A stretch of DNA of 64,000 nt from Pseudonocardia asaccharolytica DSM 44247 = NBRC 16224 (GCF_000423625.1 NZ_AUII01000005.1:232133-296132); one strand, 5' to 3'; shown: positions 51,193 through 59,741, numbered from the stretch's first letter. Numbers and translations are program-made. Notes: a model not told the origin generated them from the letters alone.

Positions 51193-51206
51193 CTGCCGCG
51201 GTCGCG

Positions 51207-51237
51207 TGCCCGGGCGGCCGGACCGGCCGCCCGGGCA
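51207..51237. terminator. Strong perfect hairpin between hsp20 and the DUF1876 gene
   Basis: A 15-bp perfect inverted repeat (arms TGCCCGGGCGGCCGG and its complement) surrounds a single A. It starts 15 nt after the hsp20 stop. A near-continuous GC palindrome of this size should end transcription even without a T-tract. Confidence 0.7.
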
Positions 51238-51279
51238 GGCGACCGATGACCCACCCGCCCTCCGTCGAAGGAGCGCGAC

Positions 51280-51549
51280 ATGACCGTGGTAAAACGATGG
51301 ACGATCACCGTCGACATCGATGAGCACGAGAACCGCACGAGGGCCGTCGCCCGGTTGGAGATCCACGATTCCGACAAATTGGTCGGCGTCGGGATGGCGA
51401 GGCTCAACCCGGCCGATCACAAGGTGCCGGAGATCGGCGACGAGATCGCGACGGCGCGGGCGTTGTCCGAGCTGAGCCACCATTTGCTGGACGTCGCCGC
51501 GGGAAATATCGAACAGATCACCAGAGAGCCCGCCCACCTTCATCTCTGA
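51280..51549 (+). CDS. DUF1876 protein (Rv1738/Rv2632c family)
   Basis: The 89-residue protein matches the DUF1876 pattern (KRWTITVDIDEHENRTRAVARLE, VGVGMARLNPADHKVPEIGDEIATARALSELSHHLLDVA). In mycobacteria the family member Rv1738 is strongly DosR-induced and has a fold like ribosome hibernation factors, though direct ribosome inhibition is unsettled. It sits next to hsp20 but behind a hairpin. A GAAGGAG ribosome site precedes the ATG. Confidence 0.88.
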   Translation: MTVVKRWTITVDIDEHENRTRAVARLEIHDSDKLVGVGMARLNPADHKVPEIGDEIATARALSELSHHLLDVAAGNIEQITREPAHLHL

Positions 51550-51589
51550 GACGGCTGCCCCACGCGGCGACGGCCGTAGGGTTGGCGCC

Positions 51590-51963
51590 GTGCTCGTCGA
51601 CGAGTTCATGCCGACCTATGACGTCTCCGACTCGGTGGCAACGGTGGTCGAGGCCGACCCGGCCACGACGTGGGATGCCCTCGTGGAGGTCGATCTGATC
51701 GAGGTGGGCCGGACGAAACACTGGTCGGGCTGCTCGGAGCGGTGCGGATGCTACCCGAGCTGGAGATCAATCTGCTGCACGGCGAACGCCCCGCGTCACC
51801 CGCAGGCTCCAACGGCATGCGGCTGCGCGACACCGCCGGGATATCCGCCGCGGAGTTTCGCACGTTCGCCGAGCCCGGCTATGCCAAGACGGTCTACTCG
51901 CTCTCGGTCCGGCCGCTCGAGGACGGCAACACCCTGCTGGTCGGCCTGATGCGGGGCCGATGA
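51590..51963 (+). pseudogene. Frameshifted and truncated SRPBCC-family gene
   Basis: Frame one encodes MLVDEFMPTYDVSDSVATVVEADPATTWDALVEVDLIEVGR; near 51705-51722 the homology moves to another frame, reading LVGLLGAVRMLPELEINLLHGERP ... MRLRDTAGISAAEF ... NTLLVGLMRGR and then stop. The usual C-terminal strand and helix of such proteins (about 30-40 residues) are also missing. It is the second decayed copy of the family in this region, after 49774-49918. Confidence 0.7.
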
Positions 51964-51966
51964 TGG

Positions 51967-53073
51967 TCAGCACAGAATGAGCCAGCCGTCGGATTCGATG
52001 TCGAGCCGGCAGCCGAACTGGCGGCTGATGGCGTCCAGAATCCCGCGCAGCCACACCGCGTCCTCGTCCGAGGCCTGCCACAGCCGCATCCGCCAGGCCT
52101 GCAGCGGCGCGATCCGCAGCCGGACCAGCGCTCCGGTGTCCGGCTCGACGGCGGCGATGTACAGCAGCCGCAGGTCGTCCCGGTACTCCTCGAAACCCCC
52201 GATGCCCTCGTAGTCGTTGATGAAATCACCGCAGCCGTAGAGGATCAACCTGTCGCGATAGACCTCGACCGGTCGAGGATGGTGCGAGGAGTGCCCGTGC
52301 ACCACGTCGACCCCGCCGTCGATCAACCGATGGGCGAAGCGGGTCTGCTCGCGGGAGACCTCGTAGCCCCAGTTGGATCCCCAGTGGATGGACACGACGG
52401 CGATATCGCGTGTTCCCCGGTGTCGCCGGACATGCTCGAGCAGCTGATCGGCGGCGGCGTCCGTGAGCTCGCGCACGAAGCCGACACCCGGCTGCTGCCC
52501 GGTCGCCGACCAGCTCGCCGGTATGCCGCCGGACGCCGTCCCCATCGAGAACACCAGTACCCGCGCGCGGCCACCGACCGGGACGGCGGCGGGCCGCCAG
52601 GCCTGCGCGGTGTCCCGCCCCGCCCCCGCCGCCGCCAATCCGGCCCCGGCCAATGCCTTCAGCGTGTCGGCCAGCCCTCGGCGACCGAAGTCGAGAACGT
52701 GGTTGTTCGCCAGCACGCAGACGTCGGGCCGGGCCGAGGAGAGGCAGGCGACGTTCGCCGGGTTCATCCGGTAGTGGATGCCCTTCCTCGGCGCGAACCG
52801 ATCACTGCGGGTGATGCTCGTTTCGAGGTTGATCACCCGCACATCGGGGGCGATCTTGTCGAGCACCTCGATCGCGTCCCCCCATGGCCACGCGAACGGA
52901 ACCGGACGCGGAACCGGACCGTTCACCGCCTCGGCCAACTCGACGTAACAGCGCGCGTCCTTGACGTACCGTTCCCGTAAGGCGGGGTCGCCCGGATGCG
53001 GCAGGATCTGGTCCACCCCGCGGCCGAGCATCACGTCCCCGCACAGAACGATCGTCACCGGCTCGCCGGGCAT
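51967..53073 (-). CDS. CapA-family protein
   Basis: The 368-residue protein belongs to the CapA/PGA-synthase group with a metallophosphatase-like core: LCGDVMLGRGVD, VINLETSITRS, CVLANNHVLDFGRRGL and HGHSSHHPRPVEVYRDRLILYGCGDFI. In bacilli CapA acts in poly-gamma-glutamate export; in mycobacteria the homologue Rv0574c is DosR-controlled and linked to dormancy. Its ATG overlaps the stop of the phosphoribosyltransferase fusion gene, as in an operon. No signal peptide is seen. Confidence 0.88.
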   Translation of the reverse strand: MPGEPVTIVLCGDVMLGRGVDQILPHPGDPALRERYVKDARCYVELAEAVNGPVPRPVPFAWPWGDAIEVLDKIAPDVRVINLETSITRSDRFAPRKGIHYRMNPANVACLSSARPDVCVLANNHVLDFGRRGLADTLKALAGAGLAAAGAGRDTAQAWRPAAVPVGGRARVLVFSMGTASGGIPASWSATGQQPGVGFVRELTDAAADQLLEHVRRHRGTRDIAVVSIHWGSNWGYEVSREQTRFAHRLIDGGVDVVHGHSSHHPRPVEVYRDRLILYGCGDFINDYEGIGGFEEYRDDLRLLYIAAVEPDTGALVRLRIAPLQAWRMRLWQASDEDAVWLRGILDAISRQFGCRLDIESDGWLILC

Positions 53074-54410
53074 CAGACGCTTCGGCCACTGGGATGCGGT
53101 ACCCGGGTGAGACGGTCGACGAACCAGTCGCGGGCGAGCGCCGCCACCTGCTCGAGCGCCCCGGCCTCCTCGAACAGGTGAGTGGCGCCGGGGACGACCG
53201 CGAGCCGGTTCTCGCAGCGCATCCGGGCCTGCGCCTGCCTGTTCAGATCGAGAACGACCTCGTCGCGCCCGCCGACGATGAGCAAGGTCGGGACGTGGAC
53301 ATCACCCAACCGTGGGGCGGCCAGGTCGGGCCGGCCGCCGCGGGACACGACCGCGACCACCTCCGCGTCCGGTGCGGCCGCGGCCCACAGCGCCGCGGCC
53401 GCACCCGTGCTGGCCCCGAAGTAGCAGATGGGAAGGCCCCGGCACGCCGGTCGCCGACGCGCCCACCCGGAGACCTCGGCCAACCTGACTGCCAGCAACT
53501 CGACGTCGAAGACGGTGGCGCGGCTCGTCTCCTCCTGCTCGGTCAGCAGATCGACCAGCAGTGTCGCGAGGCCCGCACCCTGCAGGGTCCGGGCGACGTA
53601 CCGGTTGCGCGGGCTGTGCCTGCTACTGCCGCTGCCGTGCGCGAACACCACGATTCCCGAAGCCTGCTCCGGGATGACGAGCTGTCCCGTCAACCGCACG
53701 CCGGCCACGTTCAGCTCGACCTCGTCGTTCGGCGGGGACGGGTCGTCGGTCGCGGCGCCGCTCGGGGTGAACGGTGCCTGTTCGGAGCGCCGCAGCAGCT
53801 CGACGACCTCGTCGTCGGAGGTCTGTCCGAAGTGTTCGTAGAACTGGCCGACCGCGCCGAACGACGCGGGGGTTTCGAGGCACACCAGCTCATCGACCTC
53901 GCCCCGGAGCCGGGCGGCGCTTTCCCGGGCACAGACCGGCACCGCCAGCACGACCCGCGCCGAGCCCTGGGCCTTGACCACCCGGCACGCAGCCGAGGCG
54001 GTCGAGCCGGTCGCGACCCCGTCGTCGACGACGATCACGGTCCGCCCGGCCAGTGCCAGCCGGGGCCGATCGCCGCGAAACCGCCGGGCGCGCCGCTCGA
54101 GCTCCGCCCGTTCCTGCCCCTCGACCTCGGCGAGTTCGGCGTCGCCGATGCGGGCCATCCGCAGCACGCGCTCGTTCCGGACCAGGACGCCGCCCTCGCC
54201 GATGGCGCCCATCGCGAGCTCGGGCTGGAACGGAACCCCCAACTTGCGCACCACGATCACATCGAGCGGTGCCCGCAATCCGTGTGCGACCTCGAACGCC
54301 ACGGGCAACCCGCCTCTGGGCAGGCCGAGCACCACGACCTTCTCGCCGCGGAGCCGCTGCACCTGTTTGGCCAGCCGCCTGCCTGCGTCCACCCGATCGT
54401 TGAATGGCAT
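53073..54410 (-). CDS. Phosphoribosyltransferase fused to a dienelactone hydrolase-like domain
   Basis: The 445-residue protein has a type I PRTase (about 1-215) with the PRPP loop VIVVDDGVATGSTASAACR, and a C-terminal alpha/beta hydrolase (about 230-445) with FAHGSGSSRHSP, the nucleophile elbow FGASTGAAAA and acid/base residues in GGRDEVVLDLN and PGATHLFEEAG. The architecture is that of Rv0571c/Rv2030c of the mycobacterial dormancy regulon. Both active sites look complete. The start has AGGAGGTG, and a DosR-like box lies about 64 nt upstream. Confidence 0.9.
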   Translation of the reverse strand: MPFNDRVDAGRRLAKQVQRLRGEKVVVLGLPRGGLPVAFEVAHGLRAPLDVIVVRKLGVPFQPELAMGAIGEGGVLVRNERVLRMARIGDAELAEVEGQERAELERRARRFRGDRPRLALAGRTVIVVDDGVATGSTASAACRVVKAQGSARVVLAVPVCARESAARLRGEVDELVCLETPASFGAVGQFYEHFGQTSDDEVVELLRRSEQAPFTPSGAATDDPSPPNDEVELNVAGVRLTGQLVIPEQASGIVVFAHGSGSSRHSPRNRYVARTLQGAGLATLLVDLLTEQEETSRATVFDVELLAVRLAEVSGWARRRPACRGLPICYFGASTGAAAALWAAAAPDAEVVAVVSRGGRPDLAAPRLGDVHVPTLLIVGGRDEVVLDLNRQAQARMRCENRLAVVPGATHLFEEAGALEQVAALARDWFVDRLTRVPHPSGRSV

Positions 54411-54467
54411 CACGCACCTCCTCAGGCTGGTACCGCCGGTATGCGGCACACCGCGCCCGCCTCGGAG

Positions 54468-54481
54468 AGGGCCTTGGTCCC
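54468..54481. promoter_or_regulatory. DosR/DevR-like box upstream of the PRTase-hydrolase gene
   Basis: On the minus strand the site reads GGGACCAAGGCCCT, nearly identical to the box before hsp20. Its centre is about 64 nt from the ATG of the fusion gene. Confidence 0.55.
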
Positions 54482-54572
54482 GCCCGTCGGAGCGCGGGCG
54501 GCACCCCTCGTCGACGCGTAACCTCGATGACCCATCCTCCTCCTCGGAACGAGGTCAGGAGGTTGACGTCCT

Positions 54573-55057
54573 CCCCCGCTGGACGGCGGGGGATTCCAGC
54601 CTCTACGCCAGCAGGGAGGCGGCGCGGTGCTGAGGTTCGCGGTTCACCGTGGCGGGCCGCCCCGCCGCTCCCCGCGCGGCCCGTCCGGCCGCGATGTTCC
54701 GGGCAGTGTTCCGGTCGGCGTTGCGGGCGTGCAGACGGTTGAGCCGTTGCACCCGGCGGGCCTGTGGTCCGACGATACAGAAGCCCTAGTGCCGGCCCTT
54801 CCTCCGCCAGGTCGGGCGGCTGTGGGTGCCGTATCGCCAGTTCGGCGTATCCCGGCATCCGCTGCCCGCGGGTGCGGTAGCCGAGTTGTTCGACCGCGAG
54901 GTTCCACACGTACCGGGCATGCCCGCAGTGCGACAACAGCCCTCTTCCTGCGCCCGGGTGGGGTAGAGCCGGAACCTCACCCGCTCACCATCCCATGCCG
55001 CACCGACAGTTCCCTGGAAGGAGGAAGCGCTGGTCCTCCCCACCCCCAACGGTGGGG
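54573..55057 (-). mobile_element. Deleted IS200/IS605-type element with tnpB remnants
   Basis: Two terminal-type hairpins bound the segment: CCCCACC/GGTGGGG at 55038-55057 and CCCCCGC/GCGGGGG at 54573-54592. Between them, on the minus strand, are the first codons of a TnpB-like protein (VRFRLYPTRAQEEG, then a 1-base shift into CGHARYVWNLAVEQLGYR) and its last codons (ADRNTARNIAAGRAAR ... VNREPQHRAASLLA, including the final catalytic Asp). Most of the gene and its RuvC core are deleted. At about 485 bp the element is a non-autonomous relic. Confidence 0.75.
54605..54990 (-). pseudogene. tnpB (IS605 OrfB-type nuclease) remnant
   Basis: N-terminal helix-turn-helix residues (about 54880-54990) and the C-terminal tail (about 54605-54745) of a TnpB-like RNA-guided nuclease are retained, separated by a short unrelated stretch. 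The N-terminal piece carries a frameshift after AQEEG. It is not functional. A complete TnpB is about 370-400 residues. Confidence 0.7.
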
Positions 55058-55075
55058 TGTCCCGGCGCAGACCTG

Positions 55076-55546
55076 ATGACCAAGCAGGATATGACATCTC
55101 GGGAGACGTGGAGCGCCGCGGACTGGCTGCGCCACGCTGCCGCCGCTCTGCGGCGGATGGTCACGGACGGGCCCGCGCAGTGGGGCGACCCGGACGCCGG
55201 CCGCGGCGACGCGCAGCGACGCCCGGTCCTGGAGGACATGCCGACGCGCACCGCGTTCCCCGCCGCGCGACCGCCCTCGATCGGCGATCCGATGCCCGCG
55301 GGGCTGCGGGACCCGATGAGGGACTTCGAGGACGCGGCGCGCTCGGCCCGTCCACGGGCCCCGGCCGCCCGGTGGATGCCGATCGTGAGCCCGGTGATCG
55401 CCGAACCCCTCGCCGCCATGCTCGACGCGCTGGCCGACGGCGCCGAGAAGACCGTCCAGGCGGGCGGGTCGGTCGCCGAGGACCCCTACCAGTCCGCGGT
55501 CGACGTCGCCAGGCTCATCGTGGACGCCACCGCCGCCTCGGACTGA
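55076..55546 (+). CDS. Hypothetical protein
   Basis: A 156-residue protein of unknown family, rich in Arg, Ala and Pro. It starts with ETWSAADWLRHAAAALRRMV and ends in a helical segment (PLAAMLDALADGAEKTVQAGGSVAEDPYQSAVDVARLIVDA). It begins 18 nt after the IS605 hairpin, and ATGs at 55076 and 55091 are both possible starts. It lies just before the universal stress gene and may share its regulation. Confidence 0.5.
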   Translation: MTKQDMTSRETWSAADWLRHAAAALRRMVTDGPAQWGDPDAGRGDAQRRPVLEDMPTRTAFPAARPPSIGDPMPAGLRDPMRDFEDAARSARPRAPAARWMPIVSPVIAEPLAAMLDALADGAEKTVQAGGSVAEDPYQSAVDVARLIVDATAASD

Positions 55547-55581
55547 CCGCGGCGAAAGGTCCGTTCGGGTACCCCCGATTC

Positions 55582-55595
55582 GTGACCTTCGGCCC
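55582..55595. promoter_or_regulatory. DosR/DevR-like box upstream of the universal stress gene
   Basis: GTGACCTTCGGCCC matches GGGAC-N4-GGCCC with one change. It is centred about 72 nt before the ATG, the same distance range as the other boxes in this region. Confidence 0.45.
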
Positions 55596-55660
55596 TGCTG
55601 TCCCCGTCGCCGGAAACGGGAGGTTGGACACCTCGGAAACGGCAGGGGGGAACGGAGCAT

Positions 55661-56539
55661 ATGGCCGAAGGGAATCGTCGGTCGATCCTGGTCGGGTTCG
55701 ACGGCTCGGTGCCGTCGCGGCGGGCGGCGCGGTGGGCGGTGGCGGAGGCGGCGAGCACGGACCGGCCGGTGCAGCTCGCGTACGTCTTCCGGTGGCCGAT
55801 CCCCGAGCTCGCCCAGCTTCACGTCGTCGACAAGATCGGGGACGTCGGCGACGCGCGCCAGGCGGCCGGGGTGCTCATCGACGCCGCCGTACGCGGGTTC
55901 GAGGAGCTCGCACCCGGCGTCGACGTCCGCGGTGAACTGGTCACCGGCGGAACCGTGGAGATCATGACCAGCCTCGCCGCCGACGCCGAGCTTCTCGTGC
56001 TGGGGGCGTCGGGGCAGAGTGGTATCTCCCAGGTGCTCCTGGGATCCAGCGCCGCCGAGTTGGCCCGCCGGGTCACCTCGTCCATCGTCATCGTGCGTGG
56101 TGTGGACGAGGACGGACGCGGCCCGGTCGTGGTCGGGGTGGACGGTTCGGTGTCCAGCGACCGCGTCGTGCAGTTCGGGTTCGACTTCGCGGCGCGGCAC
56201 GGGCGCGAGGTCGTCGCCGTCCACACCTGGTGCGACTTGCCGATCGACGCCCTGAGCCTGACCAGCGTCCTGGACCTCGACCGGGTCCAGGTGCAGAAGG
56301 AGTCCGACGCGCTGCTCACCGACCTCCTCGCCGATGCGCGGCGGCGTCATCCGGAGGTGCCCGTGCACCACGTCACGAGCGTCGACCGGCCCGCGCAGGC
56401 GCTGCTGGATCTGGCGGCCGGCGCGGGCCTGCTCGTGGTCGGCCGTCATGGACGTGCCCGCACCGAGGCCCCGCTCGGCTCGGTGAGCCATGCGGTGCTG
56501 CACTACGCACCCTGCCCGGTCGCGGTCGTCGCCGAGTGA
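55661..56539 (+). CDS. Universal stress protein with two UspA domains
   Basis: The 292-residue protein has two Usp domains (about 5-145 and 153-292). The first has ILVGFDGSVPSRRAARWAV and LLVLGASGQSGISQVLLGSSAAELARR; the second has VVVGVDGSVSSDRVVQFG and LLVVGRHGRARTEAPLGSVSHAVL. The G-2x-G-9x-G(S/T) ATP-binding motif is kept in both. Tandem Usp proteins are major members of the mycobacterial dormancy regulon. A DosR-like box lies upstream. Confidence 0.92.
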   Translation: MAEGNRRSILVGFDGSVPSRRAARWAVAEAASTDRPVQLAYVFRWPIPELAQLHVVDKIGDVGDARQAAGVLIDAAVRGFEELAPGVDVRGELVTGGTVEIMTSLAADAELLVLGASGQSGISQVLLGSSAAELARRVTSSIVIVRGVDEDGRGPVVVGVDGSVSSDRVVQFGFDFAARHGREVVAVHTWCDLPIDALSLTSVLDLDRVQVQKESDALLTDLLADARRRHPEVPVHHVTSVDRPAQALLDLAAGAGLLVVGRHGRARTEAPLGSVSHAVLHYAPCPVAVVAE

Positions 56540-56565
56540 GCGTCCCGCCAGCCGGCGTATCCGCG

Positions 56566-57024
56566 CTACAGATAGGCGCCGGGGCCGAACGCGGGCGGCA
56601 GCCGACCCGGCACGATCCGACGGCCGGTCACCGCGTGCGGGATCAGCCGCACCCAGCGCCCGTGCTCACCGGGCGCCCACGGCTCCACCCCGCTCGCCTT
56701 CGTCCGCTCGATCAGCTGCGCCCGGTGGCCACTCGTCACCTCCTCGGCGAGGCCCCGGACGAGCACGCTCCAGCCGCTGCGGGTGCGCTGGTCGATGACA
56801 TCGACCTCGAACGTCACGTTCGCGTGGTCGGCCGCCGCGAGCTTGGTACCGGCGTCCATGCGCATCACGATGACCTGGCCGTCGAGCGCATAGTTGACGG
56901 GAAAGATCAACGGATAGTTCTCCGCGTTCACGCCGAGGCGTCCGATCTGCTGAGTGGCCAGTAGGCGGTAGCACTCCTCGGTGCCGAGGGCCTGCAGTTC
57001 CGCGGGGCGTGCGTCCTCATCCAT
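56566..57024 (-). CDS. Pyridoxamine 5'-phosphate oxidase-like flavin/F420 protein
   Basis: The 152-residue split-barrel protein shows CYRLLATQQIGRLGVNAENYPLIFPVNYALDGQVIVMRMDAGTK and VTFEVDVIDQRTRSGWSVLVRG, the pattern of Rv3129-type PNPOx-like proteins that bind flavin or F420. Its enzymatic reaction is unknown. The gene is 22 nt after the CBS-domain gene on the same strand and converges with the stress gene. It fits the stress-gene theme of the region. Confidence 0.85.
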   Translation of the reverse strand: MDEDARPAELQALGTEECYRLLATQQIGRLGVNAENYPLIFPVNYALDGQVIVMRMDAGTKLAAADHANVTFEVDVIDQRTRSGWSVLVRGLAEEVTSGHRAQLIERTKASGVEPWAPGEHGRWVRLIPHAVTGRRIVPGRLPPAFGPGAYL

Positions 57025-57046
57025 GGCGTGTCCTTCTCTCGGCCAT

Positions 57047-57334
57047 TCAGTACAGCGGACCGATCCGGGACTCCGCGACCATCTCGTCGACCAGGTAGCT
57101 GAGCTCGTCGACCACGGCGACCACGCCCTCGACCCCGTCGACCACGGGCACGGCCCGCACGGCATTGGCGAACAGCACCTGGGCCACCTCGTGGAGATCG
57201 GTGTCCGGGAGCACCGAGAACACCGTCCGGGTCATCACGTCATACACGGTCGTCCGGCGCAGTCGCGGCACGCTCGCGGCGACGCCGCCCCCGGCACACT
57301 GGTCAGACTCGTCACGGTCATCGTTCGATCGCAT
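57047..57334 (-). CDS. CBS-domain protein (short)
   Basis: The 95-residue protein carries one CBS motif (TVYDVMTRTVFSVLPDTDLHEVAQVLFANAVRAVPVVDGVEGVVAVVDELS), whereas typical proteins have two in tandem. CBS pairs bind adenosine nucleotides; a single motif would need to pair with another chain. It is probably translated with the PNPOx-like gene. An inverted repeat GGGGCC-N4-GGCCCC at 57429-57444, between it and the dikinase gene, could be a terminator or a DosR-like site. In mycobacteria the DosR gene hrp1 (Rv2626c) is a two-CBS protein. Confidence 0.75.
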   Translation of the reverse strand: MRSNDDRDESDQCAGGGVAASVPRLRRTTVYDVMTRTVFSVLPDTDLHEVAQVLFANAVRAVPVVDGVEGVVAVVDELSYLVDEMVAESRIGPLY

Positions 57335-57467
57335 GCCGTCCCCCGCCGAATCCCCGCTCCGACCCGTTTCCGGACCACCCTGTCCGCGGGCTGCGCACCG
57401 GACGACGGCCGGAAGACCCGCGGCCGACGGGGCCGGACGGCCCCGGGTTCACCGGCTGCTGACGGGC

Positions 57468-59693
57468 TCAACTCCGGGCGGCGGGGATGACGACGCCGAT
57501 GCCGCCGTCGACGGTGATCATTTCCCCGGTGCGGAGCCTGGCGGTGGCATCGCCGGTGCCGACGACGGCGGGGATACCGTACTCGCGGGCGACCAGTGAG
57601 GCGTGGGCCGCGAGGGTGCCGCCGTCGGTGACCACCGCGGCGGCCCGCGCGAACAGCGGGGTCCACGCCGGCGCCGTGGCCTTGGCCACCAGAATCTCTC
57701 CGGGGCCGAACGCGGCGAAGTCCGCGGGCCCGTCGACCACGCGGACCCGGCCGGTGGCGCGGCCTGCGCCGGCGGGGTGCCCGACAAGCGAACCGGCCGG
57801 AACGGAGTGGGTGCCGCGGGCCGCGGCGACCGCTCTGGCGATCGGGTCGCCGATGAGCCGGGGCGGCGTGCCGAGGGTGAGCGGGGCGGGCAGGCGGCGG
57901 TGGCGCTCCCATTCGGGCCGGCGCCGCGGCACCGCCGGGCCGGGACGGACACCGCACAGAGCGTCGGACATCTCGCCATAGGTCAGGAAGAAGATGTCGT
58001 CGCGGGCGGCGACGGCACCGGCGGCGACGAGGTGGTCGCCGAGGCGGTGCACACAGCACCGCAGCAGCGGCCAGCCCAGGGTGAGATCGGCGGCCTGCTG
58101 TTCGCGGATCACGGTGTAGCGCTGGGCCACCCGGAGCAGCCCGACGAAGGAACCGAGCAGCTTCGGCCGGTCCGCCAGCGCCGTCCGACAAGCCTGTTCC
58201 GCGGCGATGCGCGCGGCAGCCTGCCGGTGGTGCCGGTCCTCGGCGGCGGCGTCGGACCAGCTGCCGAGCTCTCCGCTGGTGGGCCGGTACCAGTCGAGGC
58301 TGTGCACGGCGTGCGCCGCCGGTCTGGGTTCGGCTCCGGGCAGGCCGGTCAGCAGCACCTGCGGCCCGGCCTCGAGAACGCCGGCGAGGTGCCGCCGGAC
58401 GAAGCCGGTCAGGCGGGCCTCGATCTTCCAGGCCGATCCGCCCACGAGCGCCAGTGACCACAGGTAGCGTCCGGCGAGGTCCCCGATCTGGTTGACGAGC
58501 CCGATCAGCCGCGCGGGGTCCGCCGCCTCGACCGCGCGCTCGCCGTCGTCGACGGCGCGCCGGTACTCGGGGAGCAACCGGGTGCGCCACTGGTCGTGGA
58601 GCCCGGCGAGCAGCGTCCGGTCCGCGGCCACCGGGTTGCGGGAGACCCGGATCAGGGCGTTGAACAGGAACCACACCGCCCGGCCGCGGCCCTGCACCAG
58701 GACCCGGGCGAGCAGCCGTGGGGACGGGATGGGCAGGGCGTTGTAGTACCAGCCGTGCACCGCGGCGTAGCGGAACGGGACGACCGTCCCGACGTCGGCC
58801 CGCATTCCGGCCAGGTAACCGGCCTCGATGCGGGGCAGCAGCCAGTCGGCGAACAGCGGCGTCATCGCCTCCGGCAGCCACTCGCCGAGGCGGAAGTTGC
58901 GCATCCACAGCCCCGGCCCCGGCGGGGCCCAGACGACCGGTTCGGGGAGCGCGGTCATCGGCCGGGCCTGCAGCAACACCAGCCGATCTCCGTCGAACGC
59001 CCACTCGATGTCCTGCGGGATGCCGTAGTGCTCGGCCACGCGGCGAGCGAGCGCGGCCACCGCCGCGGCCCGGCCTGCATCGAGTACCGGTTCGCCCACC
59101 GCCTCCCGGATGCGTTCGACGTGCGTGCCGCGGACGGTCCATTCCTCACCGCCGGCCTCCCCCGCGACCAACCGCTCGCCGCGGCCGGCGATCGCGGTCA
59201 CCACGGTGGTGTCCCGGGCCCCGGTGACCGGATGCGCCGTGAACGCGACCCCCGCCGCGGTGACCGCCACCATGGGCTGAACCAGCACCGCCATCGCCGC
59301 CGGTTCGCCGCGCTCGGCCGCGCCGAGCCGGTAGGCGGCAACCCGCTCGCCGGTGGCGGAGGCGAAACAGCGTCGGATCGCGGCGGGCAACTCGTCGGCC
59401 GCGACGTCGAGGAACGTCTCGTAGAGCCCCGCGTAGGAGGCGTCGGCCAGGTCCTCGGCCGCACCGGAGGACCGGACAGCGAACGGTCCGGGCCCCAGCC
59501 GGGCCGCCGCGCCGGCCATGGCCCTGTCCAGCGCCTCCGGCTCGTCCAGCGCACCCGGGGGCACCACGAACCCCGGCGGCACCGGGAACCCCGCGCCGGC
59601 CAGCGCACCGAGCGTGACGGCCTTCCCACCCAGCACCGGACGGGGCTCCTCGCGCGCCTGGCCGAGTTCGACGATCAGCCGGCTGGTTGTCAT
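57468..59693 (-). CDS. PEP-synthase-like dikinase (rifampin phosphotransferase-like architecture)
   Basis: The 741-residue protein has a PPDK-type ATP domain (GGKAVTLGALAGAGFPVPPGF; VRSSGAAEDLADASYAGLYETFLDV; ending DRLVLLQARPMTALPE near residue 255) and a C-terminal swivelling domain with phospho-His near residue 697 (GGTLAAHASLVAREYGIP). The 400-residue middle is alpha-helical and lacks the PEP/pyruvate TIM barrel, as in antibiotic phosphotransferases of the Rph type. It is unlike the 972-residue paralogue in the middle region. It diverges from a PadR gene with a palindromic operator candidate between them. Confidence 0.8.
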   Translation of the reverse strand: MTTSRLIVELGQAREEPRPVLGGKAVTLGALAGAGFPVPPGFVVPPGALDEPEALDRAMAGAAARLGPGPFAVRSSGAAEDLADASYAGLYETFLDVAADELPAAIRRCFASATGERVAAYRLGAAERGEPAAMAVLVQPMVAVTAAGVAFTAHPVTGARDTTVVTAIAGRGERLVAGEAGGEEWTVRGTHVERIREAVGEPVLDAGRAAAVAALARRVAEHYGIPQDIEWAFDGDRLVLLQARPMTALPEPVVWAPPGPGLWMRNFRLGEWLPEAMTPLFADWLLPRIEAGYLAGMRADVGTVVPFRYAAVHGWYYNALPIPSPRLLARVLVQGRGRAVWFLFNALIRVSRNPVAADRTLLAGLHDQWRTRLLPEYRRAVDDGERAVEAADPARLIGLVNQIGDLAGRYLWSLALVGGSAWKIEARLTGFVRRHLAGVLEAGPQVLLTGLPGAEPRPAAHAVHSLDWYRPTSGELGSWSDAAAEDRHHRQAAARIAAEQACRTALADRPKLLGSFVGLLRVAQRYTVIREQQAADLTLGWPLLRCCVHRLGDHLVAAGAVAARDDIFFLTYGEMSDALCGVRPGPAVPRRRPEWERHRRLPAPLTLGTPPRLIGDPIARAVAAARGTHSVPAGSLVGHPAGAGRATGRVRVVDGPADFAAFGPGEILVAKATAPAWTPLFARAAAVVTDGGTLAAHASLVAREYGIPAVVGTGDATARLRTGEMITVDGGIGVVIPAARS

Positions 59694-59725
59694 CAGTCCT
59701 CCCGGCCACAGGTTGGAACGTAGTA

Positions 59726-59741
59726 TCACTATGCATAGTGA
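59726..59741. promoter_or_regulatory. Perfect 16-bp palindrome in the dikinase-PadR divergent promoter
   Basis: TCACTATGCATAGTGA is a perfect palindrome 33 nt from the dikinase ATG, and CACTACCTATGCAC just to its right is a partial second copy. PadR-family repressors bind short AT-rich palindromes in their own divergent promoters, so this is a good candidate operator. Confidence 0.65.

Noticed and set aside
57429..57444. GGGGCC-N4-GGCCCC as a further DosR box
   Set aside because: It is also a good terminator-like hairpin after the dikinase gene and lies 100 nt from the CBS start, so it was not counted with the other boxes.
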